Of a stretch of DNA of 15,766 bases, positions 1-6,656 are shown in pieces; the first letter of the stretch is position 1; each line of letters starts with the position of its first letter. The notes under the pieces were generated by a model, which worked only from the letters and a program-made list of their open reading frames with translations, was not told where the DNA came from and did no database searches. The stretch is taken from contig JABURN010000004.1 of NCBI GenBank assembly GCA_014762585.1, forward strand, positions 1-15,766, given 5' to 3'. The stretch comes from Methylophaga sp. (GTDB lineage: Bacteria > Pseudomonadota > Gammaproteobacteria > Nitrosococcales > Methylophagaceae). A program made the position numbers and the translations under genes.

Positions 1-104
1 CCATCGGGTAACAGGGCGAGATGCGTATCAGGCGAAGAAGCGCCATTGGCGTGAGCCAGTGATGAAAGCACTAGAGCAAATAAGATAAAAGGAAATTTCA
101 ACAT
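1..104 (-). CDS. 5' fragment of a secreted protein gene
   Basis: Reading leftward from an ATG at 102-104, the frame is open to the window edge (34 complete codons). The visible protein starts MLKFPFILFALVLSSLAHA and continues NGASSPDTHLALLPDG. That is a classic Sec signal peptide: one Lys, a hydrophobic core, and a likely cut after Ala-His-Ala. The mature product would be periplasmic, outer-membrane or secreted. No good Shine-Dalgarno is visible before the ATG. Too little of the mature protein is present to assign a family. It faces away from the 396-854 gene across a 291-bp divergent gap, whose inverted repeats may belong to its leader. Confidence 0.6.
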   Translation of the reverse strand, partial: MLKFPFILFALVLSSLAHANGASSPDTHLALLPD

Positions 105-142
105 AATCCGTTTTGCAAAACGTTGAATGAAAGAAAGCAGCA

Positions 143-165
143 GACCCAAACTACTTGTCTGGGTC
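143..165. repeat. short hairpin GACCCA-N11-TGGGTC
   Basis: GACCCA at 143-148 is the exact reverse complement of TGGGTC at 160-165, with an 11-nt loop. Read on the minus strand it sits about 40 nt before the ATG of the secreted-protein gene and is followed by a pyrimidine-rich stretch (TTTCTTTC), so it could be a weak attenuator or leader hairpin. It lacks the run of uridines of a standard intrinsic terminator. Confidence 0.35.
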
Positions 166-183
166 CCGTCAGCCAGAGTCTCC

Positions 184-302
184 GCGCATTAAAGATGAAA
201 GTAAAGTGGCTCGGTGGTGCAGATTTGAGATTGGATACCGGATCAAATGCTTAGGCTTTTTGTCAGCGTTTGGAGAGGCAGGGGGGACGCAATTTAATGC
301 GC
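184..302. repeat. long-range inverted repeat, 10-bp arms
   Basis: GCGCATTAAA at 184-193 and TTTAATGCGC at 293-302 are perfect reverse complements 99 bp apart. This geometry suits a closing helix of a folded RNA on either strand. Inside, CAAATGC (244-250) and GCGTTTG (266-272) pair over seven positions if one G-U wobble is allowed, which works only in a plus-strand transcript. ATTTGA (222-227) pairs with TCAAAT (243-248) on either strand and competes with it for 244-248. Confidence 0.4.
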
Positions 303-380
303 TCCCTTGCGCTACTATCCAGTGAGGGCCATTAAACTTTACAATGAATTACGGCTCTAATACTCGAGACATCAGCTTGA

Positions 381-386
381 GGGAGG
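381..386 (+). promoter_or_regulatory. Shine-Dalgarno deciding a TTG start
   Basis: GGGAGG at 381-386 lies 9 nt before the TTG at 396-398. It is a strong match to the anti-SD and is the main reason to accept a TTG start for the 152-aa gene; no in-frame ATG occurs until deep in the protein (the Met before PAREL). Confidence 0.6.
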
Positions 387-395
387 TGGCGAATT

Positions 396-854
396 TTGTT
401 GGAAAAGAGCATTATCATCCTCGCCCGGCATCGTCTGAAATGGCTGAAAGTGCTGGTCGCCGACCGGCAGGCGCCGTCAGTCAAAGTTCAGAATGCCTTT
501 TATGAACTGACCGGTCTGACCAGCCTGCGATTTGTACAGGATAACGGGTTGTCAGAGAAAACCCGTTATGAATTGGTGCTGATTGATAACCTGGCGATTC
601 TGACGGTCAAACACACCCATCCCGAGGTACTGAAGTTCTTTTCCAAGGAGACTCAGAATCTCGCTACATATCTCGATATGCCTGCCCGGGAACTCGTTGA
701 TTTAATTTTCAAGAATGGCGCCCGTTTCAATAACCAGGAGGCTGTTTCGGTGGCGATACACCGAGGTCTGATAGAAAACATTAACAATGAGTCTCAGGCC
801 TATGAAAAGGTGGCTTCAATCGAGCGTCGTCTGGAAGGGCGACAACAGCCCTAA
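396..854 (+). CDS. hypothetical protein, 152 aa
   Basis: I do not recognise this protein. It is soluble-looking, with no signal peptide or transmembrane segment. The N-terminus is basic and hydrophobic (Arg/Lys around residues 11-18), the middle is mixed, and residues ~125-150 are charged and probably helical (EKVASIERRLEGR). It starts at TTG with a strong SD 9 nt upstream. Its TAA (852-854) overlaps the TAG of the convergent receptor gene (851-853), so the two ORFs share four bases and no terminator fits between them. It has no same-strand neighbour in the window. The codon usage, SD and length make it a credible gene, but no function can be given. Confidence 0.65.
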   Translation: MLEKSIIILARHRLKWLKVLVADRQAPSVKVQNAFYELTGLTSLRFVQDNGLSEKTRYELVLIDNLAILTVKHTHPEVLKFFSKETQNLATYLDMPARELVDLIFKNGARFNNQEAVSVAIHRGLIENINNESQAYEKVASIERRLEGRQQP

Positions 855-3800
855 AGGTAGCCTCTGGAATACCCTGCGACAACTTTATCCGGGCTCAGCG
901 CTTCTGCCTGACAGGCAACTATCGCCGATAACATCCTCTCATAAGCCTGGTTGAGATTAGCAAGCCCCTGTCTGGCTCTTTCAAACTCTTTCTGCTGACA
1001 TAAAGCAAACAGCTCGTTGGCATTGGCATGGTAGGCATCATGCGCCAGGCTCAGCTCCGACAGTGCGCTGGCTTTGAATAGCTGCTCTTTTTGACCGGCC
1101 TCTATCCAGACGCCGCAGTGACAACGGCTGGTATCCATGATGGGCCAGTCAAGAACGCTGTCCTGATTAGCATTAAGCTTGGCAAGAAAACGGGCATGCC
1201 AGTGTTTGAAAGTGAGGTTCAGCAGCGTGGATTTGTTATCCGCCAGGGAGCGTGTTCTGGCGGCATAGTCCAGCCAGCTCTGTTCGGGACGGTAGCGTTT
1301 GAGCCAGGTTTGAAATTCCTTGGCCGGCATTGGGCGGGCAATGCCAAAGCCCTGAGCCAGCTCGCAGCCCATCGCCAGCAGCATCAGACCATGCTGTCTG
1401 GATTCGACGCCTTCAGCAATCACTTTCCGGCTGAATGACCCGGCCAGACCGATAACGCCATCAACGATCACATAATCATTGGGATCATCGAGCATGTCCT
1501 GAATAAAGCTTTTGTCGATCTTGACGGTATCAGCAGAGAAAGATCGCAGGTGAGTCAGTGAGGAGTAACCGGTGCCGAAGTCGTCCAGTGCTACGCTGAC
1601 ACCCAACTTGTTCTGACAGGCGTCTATCGTCTCACGGATCTTATTTAAATCAGCCAGTACACTGCTTTCCAGGACTTCCAGTTGCAGCTGCCCTGGATTC
1701 AGCTCGGGATATTCATCAAGTGCATAGGCCAGTCTGGAAACAAAAGATGGTTGCTGCAAGTGATGAGAGGCGATATTGACACTGATTTCCATCTCAATGC
1801 CTTGAGTCGACCATTCATGCAACTGGCGAAGCGCCTGCTGAATGACCCATTCACCGACTTCCACTTCCAGTTCCGTGTTGGATATCTGCGGCAGAAAATT
1901 GAGTGGTGGAATCAGCCCTTTTTCCGGATGCTGCCAGCGTAACAGGGCCTCAACGCCCAACACTTCGCCGCTAGCCATATTAATCTTGGGTTGGTAAAAC
2001 AGTGTTAATTCATCAGCATAGAGCGCTTTTTTAACCTGATCCTGGATCAGCTGCTTTTGCGTGACCACTTTGTCGTGGTGACTGTCAAACAGGTTATAGC
2101 GATGCTTACCGGCAATTTTTGCCTGGTACATGGCCTGATCTGCATGACGAAGCAGGGTATCGACATCTTCATCATCACGCGGATACAAAGTCGTGCCGAT
2201 AGAGGCTGATATATAGTGAGAATGGCCGTTAATAACAAACGGCATTTCCAGCTTGTGCAGAATGCGGTCCAGCGTCCGCATACACTCTTTTTCAGAGTTG
2301 ATGTCATTCAGCAATAAGGCGAATTCATCACCACCGAGTCTGGATACGGTATCCTCGCCACGCACGCTTTCCAAAAGCCTTTTAGCCACTTCTACCAGCA
2401 ACTGGTCACCGGTTTCGTGGCCGAAGTTATCATTAACCGGTTTGAAGTTATCCAAATCGATAAAACAGATAGCCAGCAGCGTCTGATTACGTTTGCTGTG
2501 CATAATCGCCTGACTGAAGCGATCAGCGAACAGGGCTCTGTTAGGCAGGGAGGTGAGCACATCGTAATGTGCCATCATGCTGAGTTGTTCCTGCTGCTCC
2601 TTGCTGCGGGTGATGTCTGAGAAGATGCCAACAAAGAATTCAATAAAGCCGTTTTCATCCGTCAGTGAAGAAATCGACAGTTGTTCCGCATAAATTTCAC
2701 CGTTCTTATTACGGTTCCAGACTTCGCCTTTCCAGAAACCACGCTGCTGCAGCTGGCGCCACATTTCTTCATAGAAAGCAGGGGATTGCCGGCCCGAGTT
2801 GAGAATGGCAGGATTCTGTCCCAGCACATCCTGACGCTCATAGCCGGTGATCTTATTGAAAGCGGGATTGACGTCGACAATGATGCCGTCACGATCGGTG
2901 ATCATGATGCCTTCAAGCGTGTTCTCGAACACCTCTCGCGACAGCCTCAGTTCTTCTTCTGCTTTTTTACGACTGGTGATATCCCGACCGATACCAAGCA
3001 TACCGATGATCTCATTAGCCGCATCCAGTATCGGTGTTTTAATGATTTCCAGCACTTCTTCATGGCCATCAGACTTGAACTGATAGACTTCTTCCTGAAT
3101 GCTCGGCAGTCGCAATCTCAACACTTCCTGATCATGAATGTGTATCTGGCTGGCTTGCTGCGAAGGAATATGATCGTGATCGGTCTGTCCCAGAATGTCA
3201 TTTCTGGCTTTGCCCATAAAACTCTCATAGCGGCTGTTGCAGTCCAGGTAAACCCCATTTGGATCTTTAATCCAGACAAGATCCGGAATAGCGGAGAAGG
3301 TGCTTCGCAAGAACTGGTGGCGTTTCTCAATTTCCTGCAAATATTGTGTGACTTTCTGTTCACTGAGCCTGAGTGAGTAGTTTTGTCTGGCAATTACCAG
3401 CAGCAGAAGCAGAATTAAGCCTGAGGCCATCACAAGCGCGATAATCAGCACATTATGCTGTTGCCAGATCTGCATCAGACTGACATTGGGCTCAACATCA
3501 AATGGCGGCAGTCCAAGTTCTCTCATTGAGAGTTCTACCGGCAGATAATCTGCTGGCACAGTAAAACCGGAAATACCGATTTGCTTGCTGATGGGATGAT
3601 CGGGTTCGAGTGCCAGAATCGCCGAGGCCACACGTCTCGCGGTTGACTCCCTCACCTTGGGCAGGGCAATAAAAGGCCATTCCGGAAACAGACGGGTACT
3701 GGTTACAAAAGGATAGTCTGACAAGCGCTGTTCATTGATAATGTTGAGTTCAGCCATCGACACCAGACCTTCGGCAGCCATCTGTTCCAATGCGCTGGTT

Positions 3801-4387
3801 CTTACAAAGCCAACTTCAGCTTTGCCGTCACGCAGGAACTGAAGCACTTTATCGTGAGGCGAACCGGTGAAGACCACATCAAGATGACTGATATCAATGC
3901 CAGCCTTGTGCAACTCATACAGCGGCGCCTGATAACCACCCAGGAAGCCATTACCGGGGGCGGCAATTCTCTTGCCTTCGATATCTGCCAGTGACGCAAT
4001 TGACTGATGGGTTTTCAAGGTAAATATCACACCGCCCAGCGCAGAGACCGGTTCTGTTCCCTCCAACCGGACCAGCGTGCCCAGAGCGCCTGAAAGGGGA
4101 TACTTGCTGCGCATCTCGATAAAATGACGCGGATTGGTAAATACAAAATCAAAGCGGTTTTGCTGGACCCCTTTTTCCAGTTCGTCCAGTTGCAAAATAT
4201 GCAGCACAAAGTCTGAGTTCGGGACCTGTTGTTCGAGATAGGTTTCCAGGTGATGCCATCGTTTTTCAATGATCTCAACCGGCCGGTAGGCAAAAATGCC
4301 GAGGTGAAATGTCTCCGTTGCCAGACTCAGACCGGGCAGGAAGAAAAAAAGGAGTATCAGACCGACCTTAATGACACCGGTTTTCAT
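851..4387 (-). CDS. PhnD-like SBP / PAS-PAS-GGDEF-EAL-CZB receptor
   Basis: A membrane receptor that probably makes and breaks cyclic di-GMP in response to a periplasmic ligand. A signal peptide (cut near Ala23) is followed by a type 2 periplasmic binding domain of the PhnD/phosphonate family (~25-290), whose hallmarks are TNPRHF, ALGGVIF, GFVRTSALE and PEWPF. A TM segment (~313-333) and a short helix lead to PAS1 (~360-475) and PAS2 (~482-598). GGDEF (~605-765) has intact GGDEF at 685-689 and an RxxD I-site at 676-679. EAL (~785-1030) keeps E813, N871, E904, E907, D935/D936, K956, E992 and Q1012, the metal and catalytic set of active phosphodiesterases. The C-terminus (~1050-1170) matches a CZB zinc-binding domain: H1062 or H1064, C1089 in a CxxGxW motif, and H1116/H1120 in HxxxH. 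The ATG overlaps the stop of the upstream lipoprotein gene (ATGA) without its own SD, indicating translational coupling. The ligand and net activity are unknown. Confidence 0.9.
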   Translation of the reverse strand: MKTGVIKVGLILLFFFLPGLSLATETFHLGIFAYRPVEIIEKRWHHLETYLEQQVPNSDFVLHILQLDELEKGVQQNRFDFVFTNPRHFIEMRSKYPLSGALGTLVRLEGTEPVSALGGVIFTLKTHQSIASLADIEGKRIAAPGNGFLGGYQAPLYELHKAGIDISHLDVVFTGSPHDKVLQFLRDGKAEVGFVRTSALEQMAAEGLVSMAELNIINEQRLSDYPFVTSTRLFPEWPFIALPKVRESTARRVASAILALEPDHPISKQIGISGFTVPADYLPVELSMRELGLPPFDVEPNVSLMQIWQQHNVLIIALVMASGLILLLLLVIARQNYSLRLSEQKVTQYLQEIEKRHQFLRSTFSAIPDLVWIKDPNGVYLDCNSRYESFMGKARNDILGQTDHDHIPSQQASQIHIHDQEVLRLRLPSIQEEVYQFKSDGHEEVLEIIKTPILDAANEIIGMLGIGRDITSRKKAEEELRLSREVFENTLEGIMITDRDGIIVDVNPAFNKITGYERQDVLGQNPAILNSGRQSPAFYEEMWRQLQQRGFWKGEVWNRNKNGEIYAEQLSISSLTDENGFIEFFVGIFSDITRSKEQQEQLSMMAHYDVLTSLPNRALFADRFSQAIMHSKRNQTLLAICFIDLDNFKPVNDNFGHETGDQLLVEVAKRLLESVRGEDTVSRLGGDEFALLLNDINSEKECMRTLDRILHKLEMPFVINGHSHYISASIGTTLYPRDDEDVDTLLRHADQAMYQAKIAGKHRYNLFDSHHDKVVTQKQLIQDQVKKALYADELTLFYQPKINMASGEVLGVEALLRWQHPEKGLIPPLNFLPQISNTELEVEVGEWVIQQALRQLHEWSTQGIEMEISVNIASHHLQQPSFVSRLAYALDEYPELNPGQLQLEVLESSVLADLNKIRETIDACQNKLGVSVALDDFGTGYSSLTHLRSFSADTVKIDKSFIQDMLDDPNDYVIVDGVIGLAGSFSRKVIAEGVESRQHGLMLLAMGCELAQGFGIARPMPAKEFQTWLKRYRPEQSWLDYAARTRSLADNKSTLLNLTFKHWHARFLAKLNANQDSVLDWPIMDTSRCHCGVWIEAGQKEQLFKASALSELSLAHDAYHANANELFALCQQKEFERARQGLANLNQAYERMLSAIVACQAEALSPDKVVAGYSRGYL

Positions 4388-5337
4388 GGCAGGAATTTGT
4401 CGCTATACAGTCGTTGGATCAGCATTTCTTTGTTGCTTTCAGGGTATAGTCCCAGCTCTACAATGTCCTCCGCCACATTGGTCAGCTGCGTGTTATCAGC
4501 TGCCAGCAGCTTCTTATTATGCTCAATACTGGGTAGTTCCAGACCGTGATAAAGGTACATTACTTCCCGACTGGGCACATTCAATCTGTCGGACATTCTA
4601 TAGGAGGCATCCTGAGGGTTGGTCAGAAAATGTTTCTGTGCTTTGAAAAAGCCTGAGACCAACTGACGCAGCATATTGGAATGCTCCTCAATAAAATCGG
4701 TTCTTACAGCTAATACATCGACAATTGTTTCCGGAACTTGACTACTATCGAAGATGATATGACCGCCCTGGCTGAGTATCTGGGTGGTTGCCGGCTCATA
4801 AGTGACGATTGCGTCGACGATACCTTCGCGCCAGATTTCGACATGCTGGTCAATCGTTGCGTCAACCAATTGAAAATCCTGTGATGTCATACCAGCCTGT
4901 TGACTCGCATTGGCAAGCAATAGACGGCCCACTGCAGTCTGCTCCACCGCCACTTTTTTCCCTTTGAGCTGCTGCAGGGAATCGAGCTTCTCTCTGGTTA
5001 TTAGCTGGTCGGCGCCGACCGAGATATCCATAATCAGGATAATGGTCATATCCAGGCCCTGACTCCTGGCGAGCAGCACTTCATCCAAGGTCAATGTGGC
5101 TGCATCCGCCTGATTGTGCTTCAAGCGTTTAATGGACTCGGTGGCAGAGCCGGTTGTGATCAAATTGACGCTTTCCTGTGGCAGATAGCCCAACTGTTGT
5201 CCCAAATGTAGAAATTCATAGCCGGGCCAGACATGGGTAGCGACACGAATGGGCGGTTTTTCCCCCTCACAGGCAGTAACTGACACAATCACAAAAAGCA
5301 GCAAGATAAACTGCGTCAAAAACTTTAGCGGTTTCAA
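4384..5337 (-). CDS. lipoprotein substrate-binding protein (NMT1/SsuA-like)
   Basis: A 317-aa periplasmic solute-binding lipoprotein. The N-terminus (MKPLKF, hydrophobic core, VTAC with Cys23) is a lipobox signal peptide; residue +2 is Glu, so outer-membrane sorting is plausible. The mature part resembles the NMT1/SsuA/nitrate-taurine family: VATHVWPGYEFL near the start, then TTGSATESIKRLKHNQADAA-type ligand-loop sequence at ~61-80, KGKKVAVE at ~125-132 and IVDAIVTYEPA at ~173-183. The start is TTG, supported by AAAGGA 5 nt upstream and by the exact fit of the signal peptide. It is first in a two-gene operon with the receptor gene. No permease or ATPase gene is visible, so it may feed ligand to, or form a complex with, the receptor rather than serve import. 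Substrate unassigned. Confidence 0.85.
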   Translation of the reverse strand: MKPLKFLTQFILLLFVIVSVTACEGEKPPIRVATHVWPGYEFLHLGQQLGYLPQESVNLITTGSATESIKRLKHNQADAATLTLDEVLLARSQGLDMTIILIMDISVGADQLITREKLDSLQQLKGKKVAVEQTAVGRLLLANASQQAGMTSQDFQLVDATIDQHVEIWREGIVDAIVTYEPATTQILSQGGHIIFDSSQVPETIVDVLAVRTDFIEEHSNMLRQLVSGFFKAQKHFLTNPQDASYRMSDRLNVPSREVMYLYHGLELPSIEHNKKLLAADNTQLTNVAEDIVELGLYPESNKEMLIQRLYSDKFLP

Positions 5338-5342
5338 ATCAA

Positions 5343-5348
5343 TCCTTT
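5343..5348 (-). promoter_or_regulatory. Shine-Dalgarno for TTG start of the SBP gene
   Basis: On the minus strand AAAGGA occupies 5348-5343, then five bases (TTGAT), then the TTG start at 5337-5335. It supports the TTG start; an earlier TTG in this stretch is out of frame. Confidence 0.6.
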
Positions 5349-5387
5349 ATTTGAGCCAGAGATGACATTTCAATGACAGCTTAGCCT

Positions 5388-5400
5388 TGCCAGTTTGGCA
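5388..5400. repeat. palindrome TGCCA-N3-TGGCA
   Basis: TGCCA (5388-5392) and TGGCA (5396-5400) are exact inverted repeats around GTT. The site lies about 50 bp upstream of the lipoprotein start codon in a divergent promoter region, a plausible place for a dimeric regulator to bind. No regulator gene adjoins it, and 13-bp palindromes do occur by chance. Confidence 0.3.
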
Positions 5401-5555
5401 CTGCATTGATCCAGCACAATTATCAGCAAGATTTCGGCCAAAGCCCGCCATAGCGAGGCAATACAATTAATAAGCATTTAATTTGCCTGTTTCTGTGGTA
5501 ATCATGCTGGTCGACAGTTATTATAACGCACCGTTTTTGTGCATCTGAGTCATTA

Positions 5556-6539
5556 ATGAGCCTTAAATCGATTCTGGCTAATGCCGCGCAATGGTTGGGT
5601 ATTGAACGAAATCAAACCAGTCATGGTGAAAAGCTAATCTCTGCCTGTGGCGCCGCTATCGGTATTACGGCCACCATGATGTTTTCTGTCTGGCTGATAA
5701 GCGGTGCAGGCTTAAACTCGACAGCCAGCTTGCTTATTATCAGCTCGCTCGGTGCCTCTGCAGTCTTACTGTTTGCCGTGCCACACGGTGCGCTGTCGCA
5801 ACCCTGGCCAGTCATTGGCGGCCATATGATTTCGGCTTTTATCGGCGTCAGTTGCCAGCAGTGGCTGCCGGAGGGGGTTATCACTGCCGGCGTTGCAGTG
5901 GGACTGGCAGTGGGCGTGATGTACTACCTGCGCTGTATACATCCACCCGGCGGTGCCACCGCATTGACAGCGGTCATAGGCGGCAATGATATTGTCGGAC
6001 TGGGCTATCAGTTTTTGCTCTACCCCTTATTGCTCAATGTGCTTGTAATCTTGTTGATCGCTCTGAGCTTTAATTATCTCTTTCGTTGGCGGCGTTATCC
6101 AGCGCACATCAACGCCCGGCATCACACTGAATACAACACGCAGACACCGACCTCAGATTATGTGCTGACAACCGAAGACTTTAATGCCGCCATCCATGAA
6201 CTAGACTCCTTTGTGGACATTACAGAAGAGGGTTTGACAGAGTTACTGGAAAAGGCGAGGCAGCATGCCCAGCTCAGTATCAGTCACCCGGCAGCGATTG
6301 AGCAGGGGCGATACTACAGTAATGGCAATATCGGCAGCCTGTGGAACGTGCGCCAGGTGATTGATGCCGCAGACAGTCAAAAGCCTGGCCGGGATCTGAT
6401 TATCTACAAAACGGTAGCAGGACAAAATTTATATGAAACTGGTTACTGTGATCGTGAAAGCTTTCGCCAGTGGGCCCGTTATGAAGTGATAGAAACCCAG
6501 GGGTTATGGGTGAAGGCTGGTAGCAATAATTCTGTTTAA
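5556..6539 (+). CDS. HPP family integral membrane protein
   Basis: A 327-aa inner-membrane protein of the HPP family. The membrane half (~25-178) has about four to five TM helices, with SLGASAVLLFAVPHG at 64-78, an IGGH motif at 87-90 and the family signature CIHPPGGATAL at 127-137. Some HPP proteins of plants and cyanobacteria transport nitrite; whether this one does is inference. The soluble tail (~200-327) begins DYVLTTEDFNAAIHELDSF, the kind of linker that precedes CBS domains in longer relatives, but the rest does not look like a CBS pair. It starts at ATG with a weak SD; the in-frame upstream sequence offers no other start. It is divergent from the substrate-binding operon and in the same direction as the MFS gene 117 bp downstream, which has its own promoter. 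Confidence 0.85.
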   Translation: MSLKSILANAAQWLGIERNQTSHGEKLISACGAAIGITATMMFSVWLISGAGLNSTASLLIISSLGASAVLLFAVPHGALSQPWPVIGGHMISAFIGVSCQQWLPEGVITAGVAVGLAVGVMYYLRCIHPPGGATALTAVIGGNDIVGLGYQFLLYPLLLNVLVILLIALSFNYLFRWRRYPAHINARHHTEYNTQTPTSDYVLTTEDFNAAIHELDSFVDITEEGLTELLEKARQHAQLSISHPAAIEQGRYYSNGNIGSLWNVRQVIDAADSQKPGRDLIIYKTVAGQNLYETGYCDRESFRQWARYEVIETQGLWVKAGSNNSV

Positions 6540-6598
6540 TCAATATGCTGGCAGTTGTTTGCAGAATGAACCTGATAGCACTGGGTTAAACATTTCTT

Positions 6599-6626
6599 TT
6601 GCCAGAGTGAGGCCACTCGCTATGAT
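6599..6626 (+). promoter_or_regulatory. sigma70-type promoter with palindrome in spacer
   Basis: TTGCCA (6599-6604) and TATGAT (6621-6626) each match the consensus at five of six positions with a 16-bp spacer. That would place the start of transcription near 6633, about 24 nt before the MFS ATG. Between the boxes lies a perfect inverted repeat, GAGTG (6605-6609) and CACTC (6614-6618), separated by AGGC. A repressor bound there would block RNA polymerase directly. Confidence 0.5.
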
Positions 6627-6656
6627 AATGGGCATACAAAATCATCACAGGACCTG

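Larger units (their letters stand above)
105..395. other. divergent intergenic region with inverted repeats
   Basis: No convincing ORF lies here. It separates the leftward secreted-protein gene from the rightward gene at 396. It holds a perfect 10-bp inverted repeat (184-193 with 293-302), a hairpin at 143-165, and two overlapping, mutually exclusive stems: 222-227 with 243-248, and 244-250 with 266-272. A TTTACA at 338-343 on the plus strand resembles a -35 box for the 396 gene, but I see no well-spaced -10. The repeats suggest a structured leader RNA or a small RNA. I could not match it to a riboswitch class I know. Confidence 0.45.
5338..5555. other. divergent intergenic region (SBP / HPP genes)
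   Basis: 218 bp with no ORF; it must hold the promoters of both the leftward lipoprotein-receptor operon and the rightward HPP gene. For the HPP gene, TATTAT at 5519-5524 is a fair -10, but I find no good -35 at 16-18 bp. A GATAAT -10-like hexamer occurs on the minus strand, also without a clear -35. A short palindrome at 5388-5400 is an operator candidate. Confidence 0.4.

Noticed and set aside
184..350. Cobalamin riboswitch on the minus strand (AAGGGA, a C-rich run, GAGCCAC and GGAGAC reminiscent of conserved boxes)
   Set aside because: The GGTG-type loop after the GGGA box is absent, the C-rich run does not read GCCCCCGC, and the 3' segment does not match the AGCC-GGAGACCTGCC box. The resemblance is too loose to call.
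2681..3376. 231-aa plus-strand ORF opposite the receptor gene, and other long antisense frames in 1091-4549
   Set aside because: They lie entirely within a gene with full domain conservation, have no family features, and reflect codon bias of the opposite strand.
5380..5410. Sigma54 promoter in the SBP/HPP divergent region (TGGCA-type elements on both strands)
   Set aside because: The GG to GC spacing is wrong on both strands: off by one on the minus strand, with no GC element on the plus strand.
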